Origin: an uncultured Planctomycetaceae bacterium
GTDB taxonomy: Bacteria > Planctomycetota > Planctomycetia > Pirellulales > Pirellulaceae
Direction of reading: 5' to 3'
Length of the DNA stretch: 64,000 nucleotides
Assembly (NCBI GenBank): GCA_937862885.1
Contig: CALMEE010000142.1
Coordinates: 1 to 64,000, forward strand
In this document: piece by piece, positions 10,201 through 18,648 of the stretch
How the letters are laid out: the number at the start of each line of letters is the position of its first letter
How positions within the stretch are numbered: the first letter of the stretch is position 1
Translations under genes and position numbers: made by a program
Notes under the pieces: generated by a model
Told to the model about the DNA's origin: nothing
Database searches by the model: none
What the model saw: the letters and a program-made list of their open reading frames with translations, nothing else

Positions 10201-11085
10201 GGTTACAACCATTTGGAATTCAAATACGCCGATAAGGTAGCCGCTGGAATACGCTGGTTGATCTCAAATCAAAAGCCGAACGGCGATTTGTATGTCGAAT
10301 CCGATCTGGCGTCAAATAATGTCTGCAGGTTTTACAGCCACGGTATCGCCGCGCTCGCCTTGGCGGAAGCGTATGGCATGACGCATGACCCCGAAGTGAA
10401 ACTGGCCGCCCAAAAGGCGATCAACTTCATTGAACTCACTCAACATTCCAAGTTGGGAGGCTGGCGTTACTCGCCCGGTATCAACAGCGACACTTCGGTT
10501 ACCGGTTGGATGGTGATGGCCCTGCAAAGTGCCCGCCTAGCCGGGCTGGATGTCAAACCCGAAACATTAAACCATGTCAAGAATTGGCTCGACTTTGCCC
10601 GCGACACCGATCTTGAGCACAAATTTCGGTACCGACCCGACGCAGTCAGCGACCAGCAATATGATCGTTCAGCTAGCCGCATTCCGAACCCGAGCATGTC
10701 AAGCGTCGGACTCCTTATGAGACTGTATCTAGGATGGAATCGCAACGATCAACGGCTGATCCGAGGAGCCGACTATTTGTTGGAACATCTACCCAGCGAT
10801 GCCACCGAGACACAACGCGACACCTACTACTGGTATTATGCGACGCAAGTGCTGCGCCACGTCGGCGGTGAGCGTTGGGAGCGTTGGAATTCGCGACTCC
10901 ATCCTTTGCTTACGCAAACGCAGATCCGTGAAGGCGACATGGCCGGGAGTTGGCATCCCTATGAGCCTGTGCCTGATAGTTGGGGACGTCGTGGCGGTGG
11001 GCGACTTTATGTGACCACCATGAATTTACTTTCGTTGGAAGTCGATTACCGCTTGTTGCCTCTTTACGATGAGACCGCCAAATAA
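7285..11085 (+). CDS. TonB/TolA-like membrane protein with long disordered linker and squalene-cyclase-like toroid domain
   Basis: The 1,266-residue product has three parts. Residues 28-105 contain about three membrane helices (VVVGLCTLSAFSAGAIITLL; a Leu/Phe-rich helix; LGLLLSITLHLVMVIFS). Residues 110-915 are a low-complexity region rich in Gln, Ser, Ala, Thr and Arg, opening with TonB-like Pro-rich text (EPKPVELEPTPPQPQ). Residues about 918-1266 hold repeats of the prenyltransferase/squalene-oxidase type (FLARYQHPDGSWSLG, IRWLISNQKPNGDLYVESD, LTQHSKLGGWRYSPG) that build an alpha/alpha toroid. The cyclase Asp-rich DXDD site is not visible, so the toroid is probably a binding module and not an enzyme. 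Placement after exbB and exbD suggests that their proton-driven motor moves this protein across the periplasm. That coupling is an inference. Confidence 0.85.
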   Translation: MSQSGSKKRSLEITGYRAECVETFDTHFWPVVVGLCTLSAFSAGAIITLLDGAAMWISLLALPLFFFLFLLLLRLLDNRRLRRSLQLGLLLSITLHLVMVIFSSRIELFHGLFKPQTAVSQRSKARPRTVEVSIQRPDQPWLKPNETPLLEREEPQPEREQPTVNQQVEPKPVELEPTPPQPQQQITKRATQSQSTPKTGQSLSQLSRSETSLQPTSSTQAESARASAANPATAQATPLQLTEKSIEATRSQASASEVPPNQRAESRVEVAQGMSMSAPAEPTRRQPTATAETANALAASPSTRVVNAMPETNLNAETTHATSITSSRPASQASEAAHNDMRHASTRSAEPQRVLQQGSETSLSRSEQQARPQRRENANVASVQLAPEVTETQRRAMNPSVQPTTTAQAESPRIPSQTVANQAAENMPAREIALDRSSSGTAGIGQSKNTGREIGSLQSPAQTAMEAARRDSQLNRETATAAFTPVEASQTPGRIASATAPTSTMIADNTPSASLSATSNLHTMSDNASAATISTNTAQHRDQISAERGQTNVDTGAMRVVADQPLDKLEGGGQPELNRLPEGRGVQSREMAGSPTPTLDSNVTANDISAPFSAPSARAAESSFAEAPADITSQRQRGDQISSQRATMASLTETENQTGTASGSEISRRQGTSDNFLNQQAARSSGNVGTSSNEEDDDAGTRPAASLVAQAESAASQSRGTGMQTERTSINDRRMSTAGSINPGLENANRLQTQGSSMQAESELSRRGSGPDQTNGSSLTNLPDASQPGKANELAPHATVEAQVESRQFANFDGGRGADTASLVERDLNARKQDVDGMTLDIDARRGAAGLDRLPQPEIGVENRRTSLKSQELMPEETTRFIRETAGGTPNVNPNAVVAQQPFRGRSENSRATEAPYTEEAIELGLAFLARYQHPDGSWSLGQFDVGHPERALQFHSDTAATGLALLAFQGAGYNHLEFKYADKVAAGIRWLISNQKPNGDLYVESDLASNNVCRFYSHGIAALALAEAYGMTHDPEVKLAAQKAINFIELTQHSKLGGWRYSPGINSDTSVTGWMVMALQSARLAGLDVKPETLNHVKNWLDFARDTDLEHKFRYRPDAVSDQQYDRSASRIPNPSMSSVGLLMRLYLGWNRNDQRLIRGADYLLEHLPSDATETQRDTYYWYYATQVLRHVGGERWERWNSRLHPLLTQTQIREGDMAGSWHPYEPVPDSWGRRGGGRLYVTTMNLLSLEVDYRLLPLYDETAK

Positions 11086-12016
11086 TCCACGCGGCGAAAT
11101 GCTCCGCGGCCAAGTTGGGCTAATTCGTAACCGTTCACGAGTTGTAATTCGTAATCCTTCGCGATCTGAGGTTTCAAACGTTTGTTGGTTCGGACCCTAA
11201 AAGGGTTTTTGAGTTCTCGTCCTTGCAAGCGAAACTCAGCACGATTGTCAGACAAGCTGGCACAGGACGTATCCGCGCTGCATTCGCTTCAAAGCAGGAG
11301 CTTTATTAGCGAAAAAGAATTATGCAAAAGGAAAGTCCGTTCTAGGTTTCGAACTGAAATTTTCTACGGATTTTGACGAACGCTGGAAGTCTGCATCGCC
11401 AAAGTTGCTTTTGATCTTGTGGGAAACCTGGCGAAATCTGAAATCTAAAGGAAAGGCACTTTATTGCACACGCTATTAACCCTGGATCACGTGGCGCATT
11501 AAGCGATGGCTCCGCTGCTGAAAGTAGAATTCCATTTGATCCATCAATTGGATCAGGGTATCGAGCAGTTCGACCAGTTAATTCAAGCAGAAATGAAAAC
11601 CCACCGGATGCCAAACTGCTTATCGCTTTGCCGGGTGCAGTCAGAGCACTGGCACACCGCTGGATTCGAATCCTGTTTCAAATCTGGAAGAAAAAAACCG
11701 CCTAGGACCCGGCTCGTTACATCAATTCCATGACGCTCAAGATCAACGGAATCTTGCCCTTCCTCAAACCACCAAAACAATCAAAAAATCCTCAACTTGC
11801 CGTGTTGCAAAAGCTCGGATATCTGTTTTTAAAACCTAAAAGGACTACAAATCCTACTTCAGATGGCTGAGGCGGCACAAAACGAAGTATAGATTTTTCC
11901 GGAATCAATAATCGGCGTTTTAGTTTTTGTTTTAATCACAAGAATGATTGACCCAGCTTCAGTACCGACTATGCTAGTGTTCACTGAAACGGCCGTTGAA
12001 AATACAAGGTACGACG
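11086..12016. other. Gene-poor intergenic stretch
   Basis: About 930 bases with no open frame that resembles a protein. Short frames on both strands (for example minus 11064-11255) lack motifs, ribosome sites and neighbours. It separates the ExbBD operon from the accessory set that begins at 12017. A weak inverted repeat TGATCC/GGATCA lies near 11537. No IS ends or tRNA were seen. Confidence 0.45.
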
Positions 12017-14248
12017 ATGATCCAGCAGACCGAACATGCTAACACTAGAAATGTCTCATTTGGCGCCCAAGGCACTTCATACCGCTTCGCTTTTGGATGG
12101 ATCATAGTGGCAATTCTGTTATCGCTTGCGATTGGCGGGACTACAGGCTTTTTATTACAAAATGTCATTGAGCCGAATTCCGACGAATCCCAGATTGCGA
12201 ATGTTGTGCAGGGATGGCCGGTCACCGTCTTGATGCTCATCGGACTGGCTATTTTGATAGTGTTCTCAGTCGGTCAAGCACTAGCTTGGCCGAAATGGAA
12301 CGATGCGCTTTTGCTAGTTGCGATTGTCATTCATTCGTTGTTACTGGCACTGTTTTTGTCATGGCATCCTGAGGGCGAACTGTACTCAATCGTCCTGGTA
12401 ATAATGGCGGTCGCAGCAACTATTCTATACTTGGTTAGGTACCGTGACGTAGCATACCGGCATGCATTATCTGACCCCCAAATGTTCGCGCTCGCGACAA
12501 CCCTTTTTTCGGCTGCGCTAGCGCTCGCTTTCTCGTTTGGGTCAGTGATTAACTCGATAAGTCGAACTCAGACTGATCCAATAACTATTCCTGTTTTCAG
12601 CTATGTCCCGTTTTCTATCGCCATTGCTTTGCTTTTCGCAATTGTTGCAACAGGACTGCTCATGATATTCCGAGGTTGGCACCAGGAGGTCGTCAATAAG
12701 ATTGAACGTGTCTCGATCGATCGAAATCGATCACAAGAAAGGTTATTTACCGACGCCATGAGGGATGCCAAGACGATCAGGGCTTATTTAACCGGCAATC
12801 ACGCATCCCAATTTGTCGACAAAACGAAGTACTTTTATACCTTGGCTCAAGGCCTTGGTTGCAGCATTATCCTAAATACAGACGCCATTACGTTGCAAAC
12901 TGCGTTTGGCGAAGATCTGGAACCTCTTTTGGCTCGGTTCCAAGAAGATGGAATTGATATTCAGATGGTCGATGCAGCACCAGCGCTTGAGGCAATTTTG
13001 TTTCAGGACCCAACTGGAACTCCATATCACGCTGTGCTTTTGTTAAATCACGCCACGGACCTAGACAAAGGCATGTGGGTCAGCATTGTGGACAAAACGG
13101 AAGTCCAATTCTTGTATCAGCTTTACACTCAGGCGATGGATAAAAGAGCAATCGCTCCTCTTAAATCAAGCATGCCGTTCTGGCTGGCGAATAGAGCCAT
13201 GAGAAACACTCGGAGTATGGCGTGCACTAGAGAACGGCTGCGATCAAATCTTGTTGTCACCGATTCAGTGTTCCTCACCAGAAGTTATTTAAGGGAACTA
13301 GCGACATGGGAGTGGAAGACACCTAGTAGCCCAAATAGCGTGAAACCAATAGTTCTCGGAATTGATCAAACTCCTTTAGATCGCTGGCTTGAAGGTGGTC
13401 CCCTAAGCCGCTATTTAGAGTCCTGTCGCGACCGGGTTAGTCGAATATTCATAATTGATGAGCTCGATAGCCTCGCGATACATTTTTCGGAAAATTCAAC
13501 AAAGTCAGTCGATATGAATAAAGGTAAAGCTAAACCGCAAAAATTGTCGACTCAAAAGGTACTTTGTGACGTTCTTAAAGCACATTTGGGCGGCGTTCGA
13601 ATCGACGATTTGGAAAATTACAACGTTGGAGTCATTTTTAAGTCCTTAGGTGACCAAACACGGCTTCCACTTGACGTTGACACGGCTGTTTTCATATGGG
13701 ACCAAAATCTAAGCGAGCCAAAGCAATTGCTGGCAAAGGGGCTGGACGAGAGTCTTCTGGCAAAGCCAATGGATGGGTTGAAAACAAGTTTGAGCGTTGT
13801 ATATCGCGACAACGCAATAGGTGCTGAAATGGGCGACGGCGATTCAGGCCTTTTTTCTTGCAAACGGGACGATGCGGCTCGGGTAGTTGACGAATTCCGT
13901 GAGCTCTGGGACACCGAGTTTCAGATTGCTTTGGATGGACAAACCGCTTCCTACCACAATTGTCGAAGTATCGCCAAATGGATACTTAATTACAAATGCG
14001 ATCAAGCCGGCGAACCAGGCTCTTCAGGGGGCGGCGAAGTCAATTCCACTTCAATTCTTGACGAAAAGGGTGGCACACCGGCTACCGATTCGCTGGTTCA
14101 ATCAAGTGATAAGTCAATGCATGTTGATGCTGCTGCAGCAGGTGCCGGGAAAGCAGACGAAGAAATTGAGCCGTTGACGTCGAAAGGCTCAATTAGTAAG
14201 AATGGTGAGGAGAAGGAGAATTCGCCCAAAAATAAGAGCGACGGGTGA
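12017..14248 (+). CDS. Unrecognised multi-pass membrane protein with large cytoplasmic domain
   Basis: I do not recognise this 743-residue protein. The first 220 residues hold about seven membrane helices (for example FGWIIVAILLSLAIGG, NDALLLVAIVIHSLLLALFL and SIAIALLFAIVATGLLMIF). Residues about 230-660 form a soluble region with alternating helix and strand. Two similar-looking lobes can be seen: one around LGCSIILNTDAITLQ...DIQMVDAAPALEAI, and one around RIFIIDELDSLAIHF...VLKAHLGGVRIDDL. The second lobe recalls phospholipase-D-like folds, but no HKD motif is present. The last 80 residues are polar and Gly/Ser/Lys-rich, so probably disordered. I chose ATG 12017 because AAGG lies 7 bases upstream; the frame also opens at TTG 11996. 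A class IV aminotransferase gene follows after 104 bases, and the two may be co-transcribed. Confidence 0.8.
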   Translation: MIQQTEHANTRNVSFGAQGTSYRFAFGWIIVAILLSLAIGGTTGFLLQNVIEPNSDESQIANVVQGWPVTVLMLIGLAILIVFSVGQALAWPKWNDALLLVAIVIHSLLLALFLSWHPEGELYSIVLVIMAVAATILYLVRYRDVAYRHALSDPQMFALATTLFSAALALAFSFGSVINSISRTQTDPITIPVFSYVPFSIAIALLFAIVATGLLMIFRGWHQEVVNKIERVSIDRNRSQERLFTDAMRDAKTIRAYLTGNHASQFVDKTKYFYTLAQGLGCSIILNTDAITLQTAFGEDLEPLLARFQEDGIDIQMVDAAPALEAILFQDPTGTPYHAVLLLNHATDLDKGMWVSIVDKTEVQFLYQLYTQAMDKRAIAPLKSSMPFWLANRAMRNTRSMACTRERLRSNLVVTDSVFLTRSYLRELATWEWKTPSSPNSVKPIVLGIDQTPLDRWLEGGPLSRYLESCRDRVSRIFIIDELDSLAIHFSENSTKSVDMNKGKAKPQKLSTQKVLCDVLKAHLGGVRIDDLENYNVGVIFKSLGDQTRLPLDVDTAVFIWDQNLSEPKQLLAKGLDESLLAKPMDGLKTSLSVVYRDNAIGAEMGDGDSGLFSCKRDDAARVVDEFRELWDTEFQIALDGQTASYHNCRSIAKWILNYKCDQAGEPGSSGGGEVNSTSILDEKGGTPATDSLVQSSDKSMHVDAAAAGAGKADEEIEPLTSKGSISKNGEEKENSPKNKSDG

Positions 14249-14352
14249 TCTAATACCAATTGAGTTAAAGCCACTCCTCGACGTTCAGATATTCGGTGCA
14301 TTGTGGAGTTGTTAATAGTGCGTTACTGTTGTGTTTTTAAGGGACGGTATAG

Positions 14353-15303
14353 ATGATAATGACGACTTGCCATGATTTTGAATCGTGCGATACTGACGGT
14401 TCGATCCACTTGCTTGATTTTCACGCGACAGTGATTGACGGTACCCGAACATTTGGCGCAAAACTGTTTCAACTTGAAGAACATATTCGCAGAATGATCG
14501 ATGGCGCTAGGGAAATTCATTCGAAGTTCGACATCGATGATGCGATTGTGGCCGGTCTCGTCGAGTGTGAATTAGAAAATCAGCGACTAAAAACTTCTAA
14601 TAATGAAAGTCAGCAGATCTTAGCGGCAAGATTTGCAATATGTTTTCCCGAAAGTGATCTTCGATCTTCAACAGCCAAGTTGATGATAAAGATCCACGAC
14701 ATTTCCAGACCAATCAGAGCGCTTCGCACGAGATATCAACATGGGTGCAGTCTAACAGTAGTTCCACAGCGTGCCATTCCGGTCTCATTGATACCCCATC
14801 AGATCAAGAGTCGCGGCAGTTCTCATTTTCGACGAGCGGAGTTGATGGCCCAACGATTGCAGCCCGGTAGCTGGGCGCTCCTGTTGCATGAGGATGGTTG
14901 TGTCAGTGAAGGTGTCGGAATTGGCATCTCGGGTTGGAATATTTGGACGGCAACTGGTGACCAGCTAAATACATTGGGTGCGGATCGGGCTGTCGATGGC
15001 ATTGCCAAACGATATTTAATTGATGTTGCAAGAAATATAGGTTTAGCCTGCTGCGAACGTGACATGGAACTTCGTGAATTCCTCGAGGCAGACGAAGTGT
15101 TTGTAACTTCGTCAACGCTTGGGATAATGCCAGTCAAGGAAATTAACGGCTTCAACCTTAATCGTGGGTCCGTATGGGGCAAAGTATCGATGTCTCTTCG
15201 AACTGAGTTCGAGCGGGCCTTTCAATTTTCACTTGTTGACAATCTGCCACTAAATGCAGCGAATTCCCAATTTAAAGGTCAAAATTCAGACGCATTTGTA
15301 TAA
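14353..15303 (+). CDS. Class IV (branched-chain/D-amino-acid/ADC-lyase type) PLP aminotransferase
   Basis: Fold-type IV PLP enzymes move amino groups to or from branched-chain or D-amino acids, or act as aminodeoxychorismate lyases. The marks here are FQLEEHIRRMIDGA near residue 40, the PLP-lysine region HQIKSRGSSHFRRAEL (Lys about 152), VSEGVGIGISGWNIWTA, and the cofactor-phosphate segment DEVFVTSSTLGIMPVKEINGF (about 249-269). The 316 residues fit the family. The usual Asn after the active-site Glu and the N-terminal Tyr/Arg pattern are altered (LLDFHATVIDGTRTFG), so substrate specificity cannot be assigned. The start at ATG 14353 has AAGGG 9 bases upstream. The 3' end overlaps the convergent GNAT gene by 32 bases. 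Neighbouring genes do not define a pathway. Confidence 0.88.
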   Translation: MIMTTCHDFESCDTDGSIHLLDFHATVIDGTRTFGAKLFQLEEHIRRMIDGAREIHSKFDIDDAIVAGLVECELENQRLKTSNNESQQILAARFAICFPESDLRSSTAKLMIKIHDISRPIRALRTRYQHGCSLTVVPQRAIPVSLIPHQIKSRGSSHFRRAELMAQRLQPGSWALLLHEDGCVSEGVGIGISGWNIWTATGDQLNTLGADRAVDGIAKRYLIDVARNIGLACCERDMELREFLEADEVFVTSSTLGIMPVKEINGFNLNRGSVWGKVSMSLRTEFERAFQFSLVDNLPLNAANSQFKGQNSDAFV

Positions 15304-15829
15304 CAGCGGAACGGACGGATTCCCAATTTGGAAAGTCCGGATTAAGAACATCCAAGAATACCCCGCTAAACCCCAAAGACTGGTAGAGTTTTCTCGCAGC
15401 CAAGTTATCTAGTGTTGTTTCGAGTTTGATACAAGCGTAAGAATTGGCTTTGCACCAATTTGCAATCTCGGTAACCAGGCGTCGTGCAATTCCTTGACGG
15501 CGTGCAGCGACCTTCACAAACAAGTCGTGCACATTTAGGACACGCTGGAGCGCCCAAGTGCTTAGAACCGATTGACAAATTGCAATTCCGATCACTGTAT
15601 TTTGGTCGTTTATCGCGAGAAAAATAACCGACTCGAACTCGGTTCGTTGCAGGTACTTGCATATTCCTTGGCGGTGAACAACGATATCTGTCTCAGATAA
15701 CTGTTTTAAGCCGTACCTAGTACGCCCTTCGGCCTGCATTATTAGATGCAAATCTTCAACGATCTGTTTGTCATTTAGGTCTTTCAAATCTGCTAGGCGA
15801 ACCAAAACTTCCCTTGTGTCAATCGACAT
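15272..15829 (-). CDS. GNAT-family N-acetyltransferase
   Basis: GNAT enzymes transfer an acyl group from acyl-CoA to an amine. The central block VHDLFVKVAARRQGIARRLV (about residues 100-119) is motif A, with the R-R-Q-G-I-A pyrophosphate loop. ACIKLETTLDNLAARKLYQSLGF is the motif B region ending in the classic LYxxxGF. At 185 residues this is a single-domain enzyme. The substrate is unknown. The 3' end overlaps the aminotransferase gene on the other strand by 32 bases, a tight convergent arrangement. Confidence 0.88.
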   Translation of the reverse strand: MSIDTREVLVRLADLKDLNDKQIVEDLHLIMQAEGRTRYGLKQLSETDIVVHRQGICKYLQRTEFESVIFLAINDQNTVIGIAICQSVLSTWALQRVLNVHDLFVKVAARRQGIARRLVTEIANWCKANSYACIKLETTLDNLAARKLYQSLGFSGVFLDVLNPDFPNWESVRSAVIQMRLNFDL

Positions 15830-15972
15830 TGGACGTTAACCACTGAATTTGCCTAAAAGCCTATTTCTAAAGAAATCTAAAACTTCTAATTCTGAATCAC
15901 TACATGAATTTTGCCTGATCAAAGATTATCGCATCGGTATTCTAGGTTTGAAAGGGGGAATCCCCCAAAACT

Positions 15973-16032
15973 GTTCGGCACGAGAATTGCGGCTCTATTT
16001 TTATTTATTGAGTTTGGCACGAAAATTCCGCC
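15973..16032. repeat. Pair of imperfect 21-base direct repeats upstream of IS4 remnant
   Basis: Copies at 15973-15993 and 16012-16032 share the pattern GTT.GGCACGA.AATT.CG.C with about four mismatches. They lie just upstream of the decayed IS4 transposase, next to a GGGGG/CCCCC palindrome near 15954. They may be the terminal region of the element. No matching inverted copy was found at the right side, so this is tentative. Confidence 0.4.
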
Positions 16033-16079
16033 ATGAGCTAGAACATTGATTTAGTCTGTCGAGATCGCAGAAACCGTCA

Positions 16080-16822
16080 ATGGCGCAGAAAAAACGAAAA
16101 AAGATTCAAGACCAAGATCTATCCAGGCTCAAGTACTTTGATAAGCTGGCAACACTGTACAAGCGGTTGCACAATGAGGCTGTGATCGCGACAAAGCCGG
16201 TAACCGAAAACTCCACTTTGATCAATTTGTGCTGCTGATTCTACTGTATTTCTTCAATCCGACGGTGACCTCGCTACGCGCTATCCAGCTAGCTTCCGAA
16301 TTGGAAAAGGAACACAAGAAATTAGGCTGCCAGCGGGCTTCGCTCGAATCGCTTTCCGAAGCATCGTGTGTGTTTGACGCGGAACGATGGTTGGAAATTA
16401 TTGGTGAACTGGGAGTGCAACTTCAGCTGCTTCAGACACGAGGTCGCGACCAACGACTGAAGGATATTCAACAACTTTCGACATTGGTTGATGGAACTCT
16501 GATGTCAGCATTGCCTCGCATGATGGAGGCATCATGGCGCAAGGAAAACGATTGCAACGGGCTGGTCAAGTGGCGACTTCATACTCATTTCGAAGTTGAC
16601 CAATACGTTCCCCGGAGAATCGATGTTAGGCCAGACGGAGGTGGCGCCCTCGATGAACGAGCGGTGCTCGAACGAACGATCGAACCCGACCAGCTTTATG
16701 TGATGGATCGAGGTTACGCCAATTTTGCACTATTCAATTCAATTGTGGCCAAAAAAAGCAGCTACGTCTGCCGCTTGCGAGACAACAGCGCCAACGAAGT
16801 GACCGAGACGCGGGATTTGAAT
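16080..16822 (+). pseudogene. IS4-family transposase, N-terminal part, frameshifted and truncated
   Basis: From ATG 16080 the frame reads a basic N-terminus and a helix (LKYFDKLATLYKRLHNEAV), then shifts near 16190. The next frame gives DRDKAGNRKLHFDQFVLL and FNPTVTSLRAIQLASELEK, hallmarks of an IS4-type transposase. Two catalytic Asp regions are present, LVDGT near 16490 and MDRGYANF near 16703. The C-terminal part with the catalytic Glu (YREG-type motif) is missing. Around ETRDLN (about 16820) the sequence changes to an ISAs1 N-terminus. The gene is dead: one frameshift plus loss of the 3' end. Confidence 0.75.
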
Positions 16823-17666
16823 TGTAATGCTTACTCGAGTCCTTGTAGTTTTACTGTGTTTGAAAACCTGCCAGATCATCGGCGCCCTAACGTTCACCGG
16901 CAACACTGGTTGAGGGAGATCGTCTTTATTGTCCTATGCGGCACGGTGACTGGCTGTCAGAGTTGGACGGATATCGATTTGTTTAGGTCAAGTTGCGGCC
17001 GATGCCAAGAACAACGAAATCACCGCCGTTCCGATGTTGTTGGATTTGCTGGATATCAAAGGTGCCGTGGTGATGCTGGATGCGGTGAACTGCCAACAAA
17101 AGACCTTGGCCAACATTCAAGACAAAGACGCAGACTGTGTTGTCAGCGTTAAAGCGAATCAAGACAATCTGCATCAACAGATTGTCGAGACTTTCACTGG
17201 TTAGGCCAGTGACAAAATCAGCAGCCCTCAGTGTCGCACTCATCGCTTAGAGAACAAGACACACGGTCGAATCGATTCACGCACGCCAACCATCGCCCCA
17301 GCCCCTCGTCAACTCAAGGAGTCAGGAAAATGGAGTGGAATTCAGTCGATCGTGATGATTCGCCGATGTCGCACTCAGGCGGAAGGATCCGCGCAGCGGC
17401 ATCCGACGCCCAACGCTGATCATGTTACCTACTTCATATCAAACTAACTTCCCAGTGCCAAAAAGATAGATTCCTATGTGAAGGAACAATGGGCGGTTGA
17501 GAACTCACTTCACTGGTCGCTGGATGTAACTTTTACAGAGGACGACAGCCGAATACGAAAAGGGAATGGACCTATAGTGATGGCCATTTTCTGGCGCCTT
17601 GCACTATCCATTGTCAAACGAGACATTCTGTTGACAAAAAAAGCCTACGCCAAAAACGACTTGTAG
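16823..17666 (+). pseudogene. ISAs1-family (H-repeat-associated) transposase remnant with internal deletion and frameshifts
   Basis: The family N-terminus is visible as FENLPDHRRPNVHRQHWL and EIVFIVLCGTVTGCQSWTDI. Directly after DLF (about 16985) the frame shifts by one base and the sequence jumps to the core: KNNEITAVPMLLDLLDIKGA, MLDAVNCQQKTLANI and SVKANQDNLHQQ, ending in a stop near 17202. About 100 residues are missing between these parts. Later frames give HGRIDSRTP and VTYFISN, then the C-terminus WAVENSLHWSLDVTFTEDDS (frame opening at 17478). At least three breaks make it non-functional. Confidence 0.8.
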
Positions 17667-17944
17667 CTTCTTGGTGCGAGAAGGCTATGGAGGCATTAAT
17701 CTTCGGAAAATCTTAAATTTCAAATGCAATTGCCCTGATGCTCAGTTCCCTTTCTCAGGCCCAACAACCGAAACAAGTTGAAAAACAAATTACCTGAAAT
17801 GACCTACAACTCGGTTTTCAATCCCCGTTTAAAGGATTTTACTCGTCCTGCCAGGCGTTATAACCTCGACAGGATTCGCATATTCTTTACAGAATTTAGA
17901 TAACAGTTAGCAGGCTGGATTGATGGAGCTTGGAAAAAAGGAAA

Positions 17945-18484
17945 TTACTGTTTGGAAAACTCTCCGGAATGCAACCACTCGGCTTGCCTAACCGTGGATT
18001 TGGACGCTGTCCATTCGTCCAACATATCCCATTTGACCTCATCCAATTTCTGCATTTGCTCGGAGGTGGCAGTGATCGTCGTTAATTCTATACGGTGGCC
18101 GTTAGGATCAAAAAAATAAATCGATTTGATAATCCCATGATCTGTTGGGCCGATGACGTCAACGCCACTTGCTTCCAACTCGGACTTGGCATCAATTAAG
18201 TCTCGTTCGGTCGCTAATTGAAACGCAATGTGTTGCACCCAAGCTGGAGTATTTGCGTCGCGTCCCATTTCGGGTGAATTCGGTAATTCAAAAAAAGCCA
18301 AAATGTTTCCATTGCCAGCATCCAGGAAGATGTGCATGTATGGATCCGGTTCTTTGGTGGAAGGCACGCGATCCTCCGAAATCGCCAAAATAAATTCCAT
18401 GTTGAGCCTCTTGGTATAAAAATCGACTGTCTCTTTGGCATCGCGGCAGCGATAGGCGACATGGTGAATCTGCTGGATCTTCAT
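17945..18484 (-). CDS. VOC-family (glyoxalase/dioxygenase superfamily) protein
   Basis: The 179-residue product has the paired beta-alpha-beta-beta-beta units of the vicinal oxygen chelate fold. Likely metal-site residues are His8 in QIHHVAYRC, His in WVQHIAFQL (about 104) and Glu in GHRIELTTI (about 133). YFFDPNGHRIEL is the signature of the second module. CAGGAT lies about 6 bases before the ATG. The gene is 164 bases downstream of the aromatic amino acid hydroxylase on the same strand, so it may act on a related aromatic intermediate. At 179 residues it is too short for 4-hydroxyphenylpyruvate dioxygenase. Substrate unknown. Confidence 0.85.
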   Translation of the reverse strand: MKIQQIHHVAYRCRDAKETVDFYTKRLNMEFILAISEDRVPSTKEPDPYMHIFLDAGNGNILAFFELPNSPEMGRDANTPAWVQHIAFQLATERDLIDAKSELEASGVDVIGPTDHGIIKSIYFFDPNGHRIELTTITATSEQMQKLDEVKWDMLDEWTASKSTVRQAEWLHSGEFSKQ

Positions 18485-18648
18485 TCTGTAATCCTGAGTT
18501 AAGCTTCATTTGTTTGGGAAATTGACCTTGTATTTTTTAAGCGATTGCATCGCTACGTACGCTGCCAACCGTGCGTTTAAGCCCGAATTCGTGCGAAGTC
18601 GCCCGCAAGTACACCATGCGGACAGGTCAACGCGGCGAAAACGTCATG

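Larger units (their letters stand above)
16080..17736 (+). mobile_element. Composite, decayed IS4/ISAs1 insertion-sequence remnant
   Basis: The 5' half encodes an IS4-type transposase and the 3' half an ISAs1-type transposase, both broken. The right boundary is set at 17736, where GCAATTGCCCTG resembles the terminal inverted repeat of ISAs1-family elements. No left ISAs1 end is visible at the junction near 16822, and no target duplication was identified. The arrangement suggests deletion or recombination between two neighbouring or nested elements. Confidence 0.65.

Noticed and set aside
11064..11255. Minus-strand frame of 63 codons overlapping the end of the toroid protein gene
   Set aside because: No ribosome site or family features, and it overlaps a real gene antisense.
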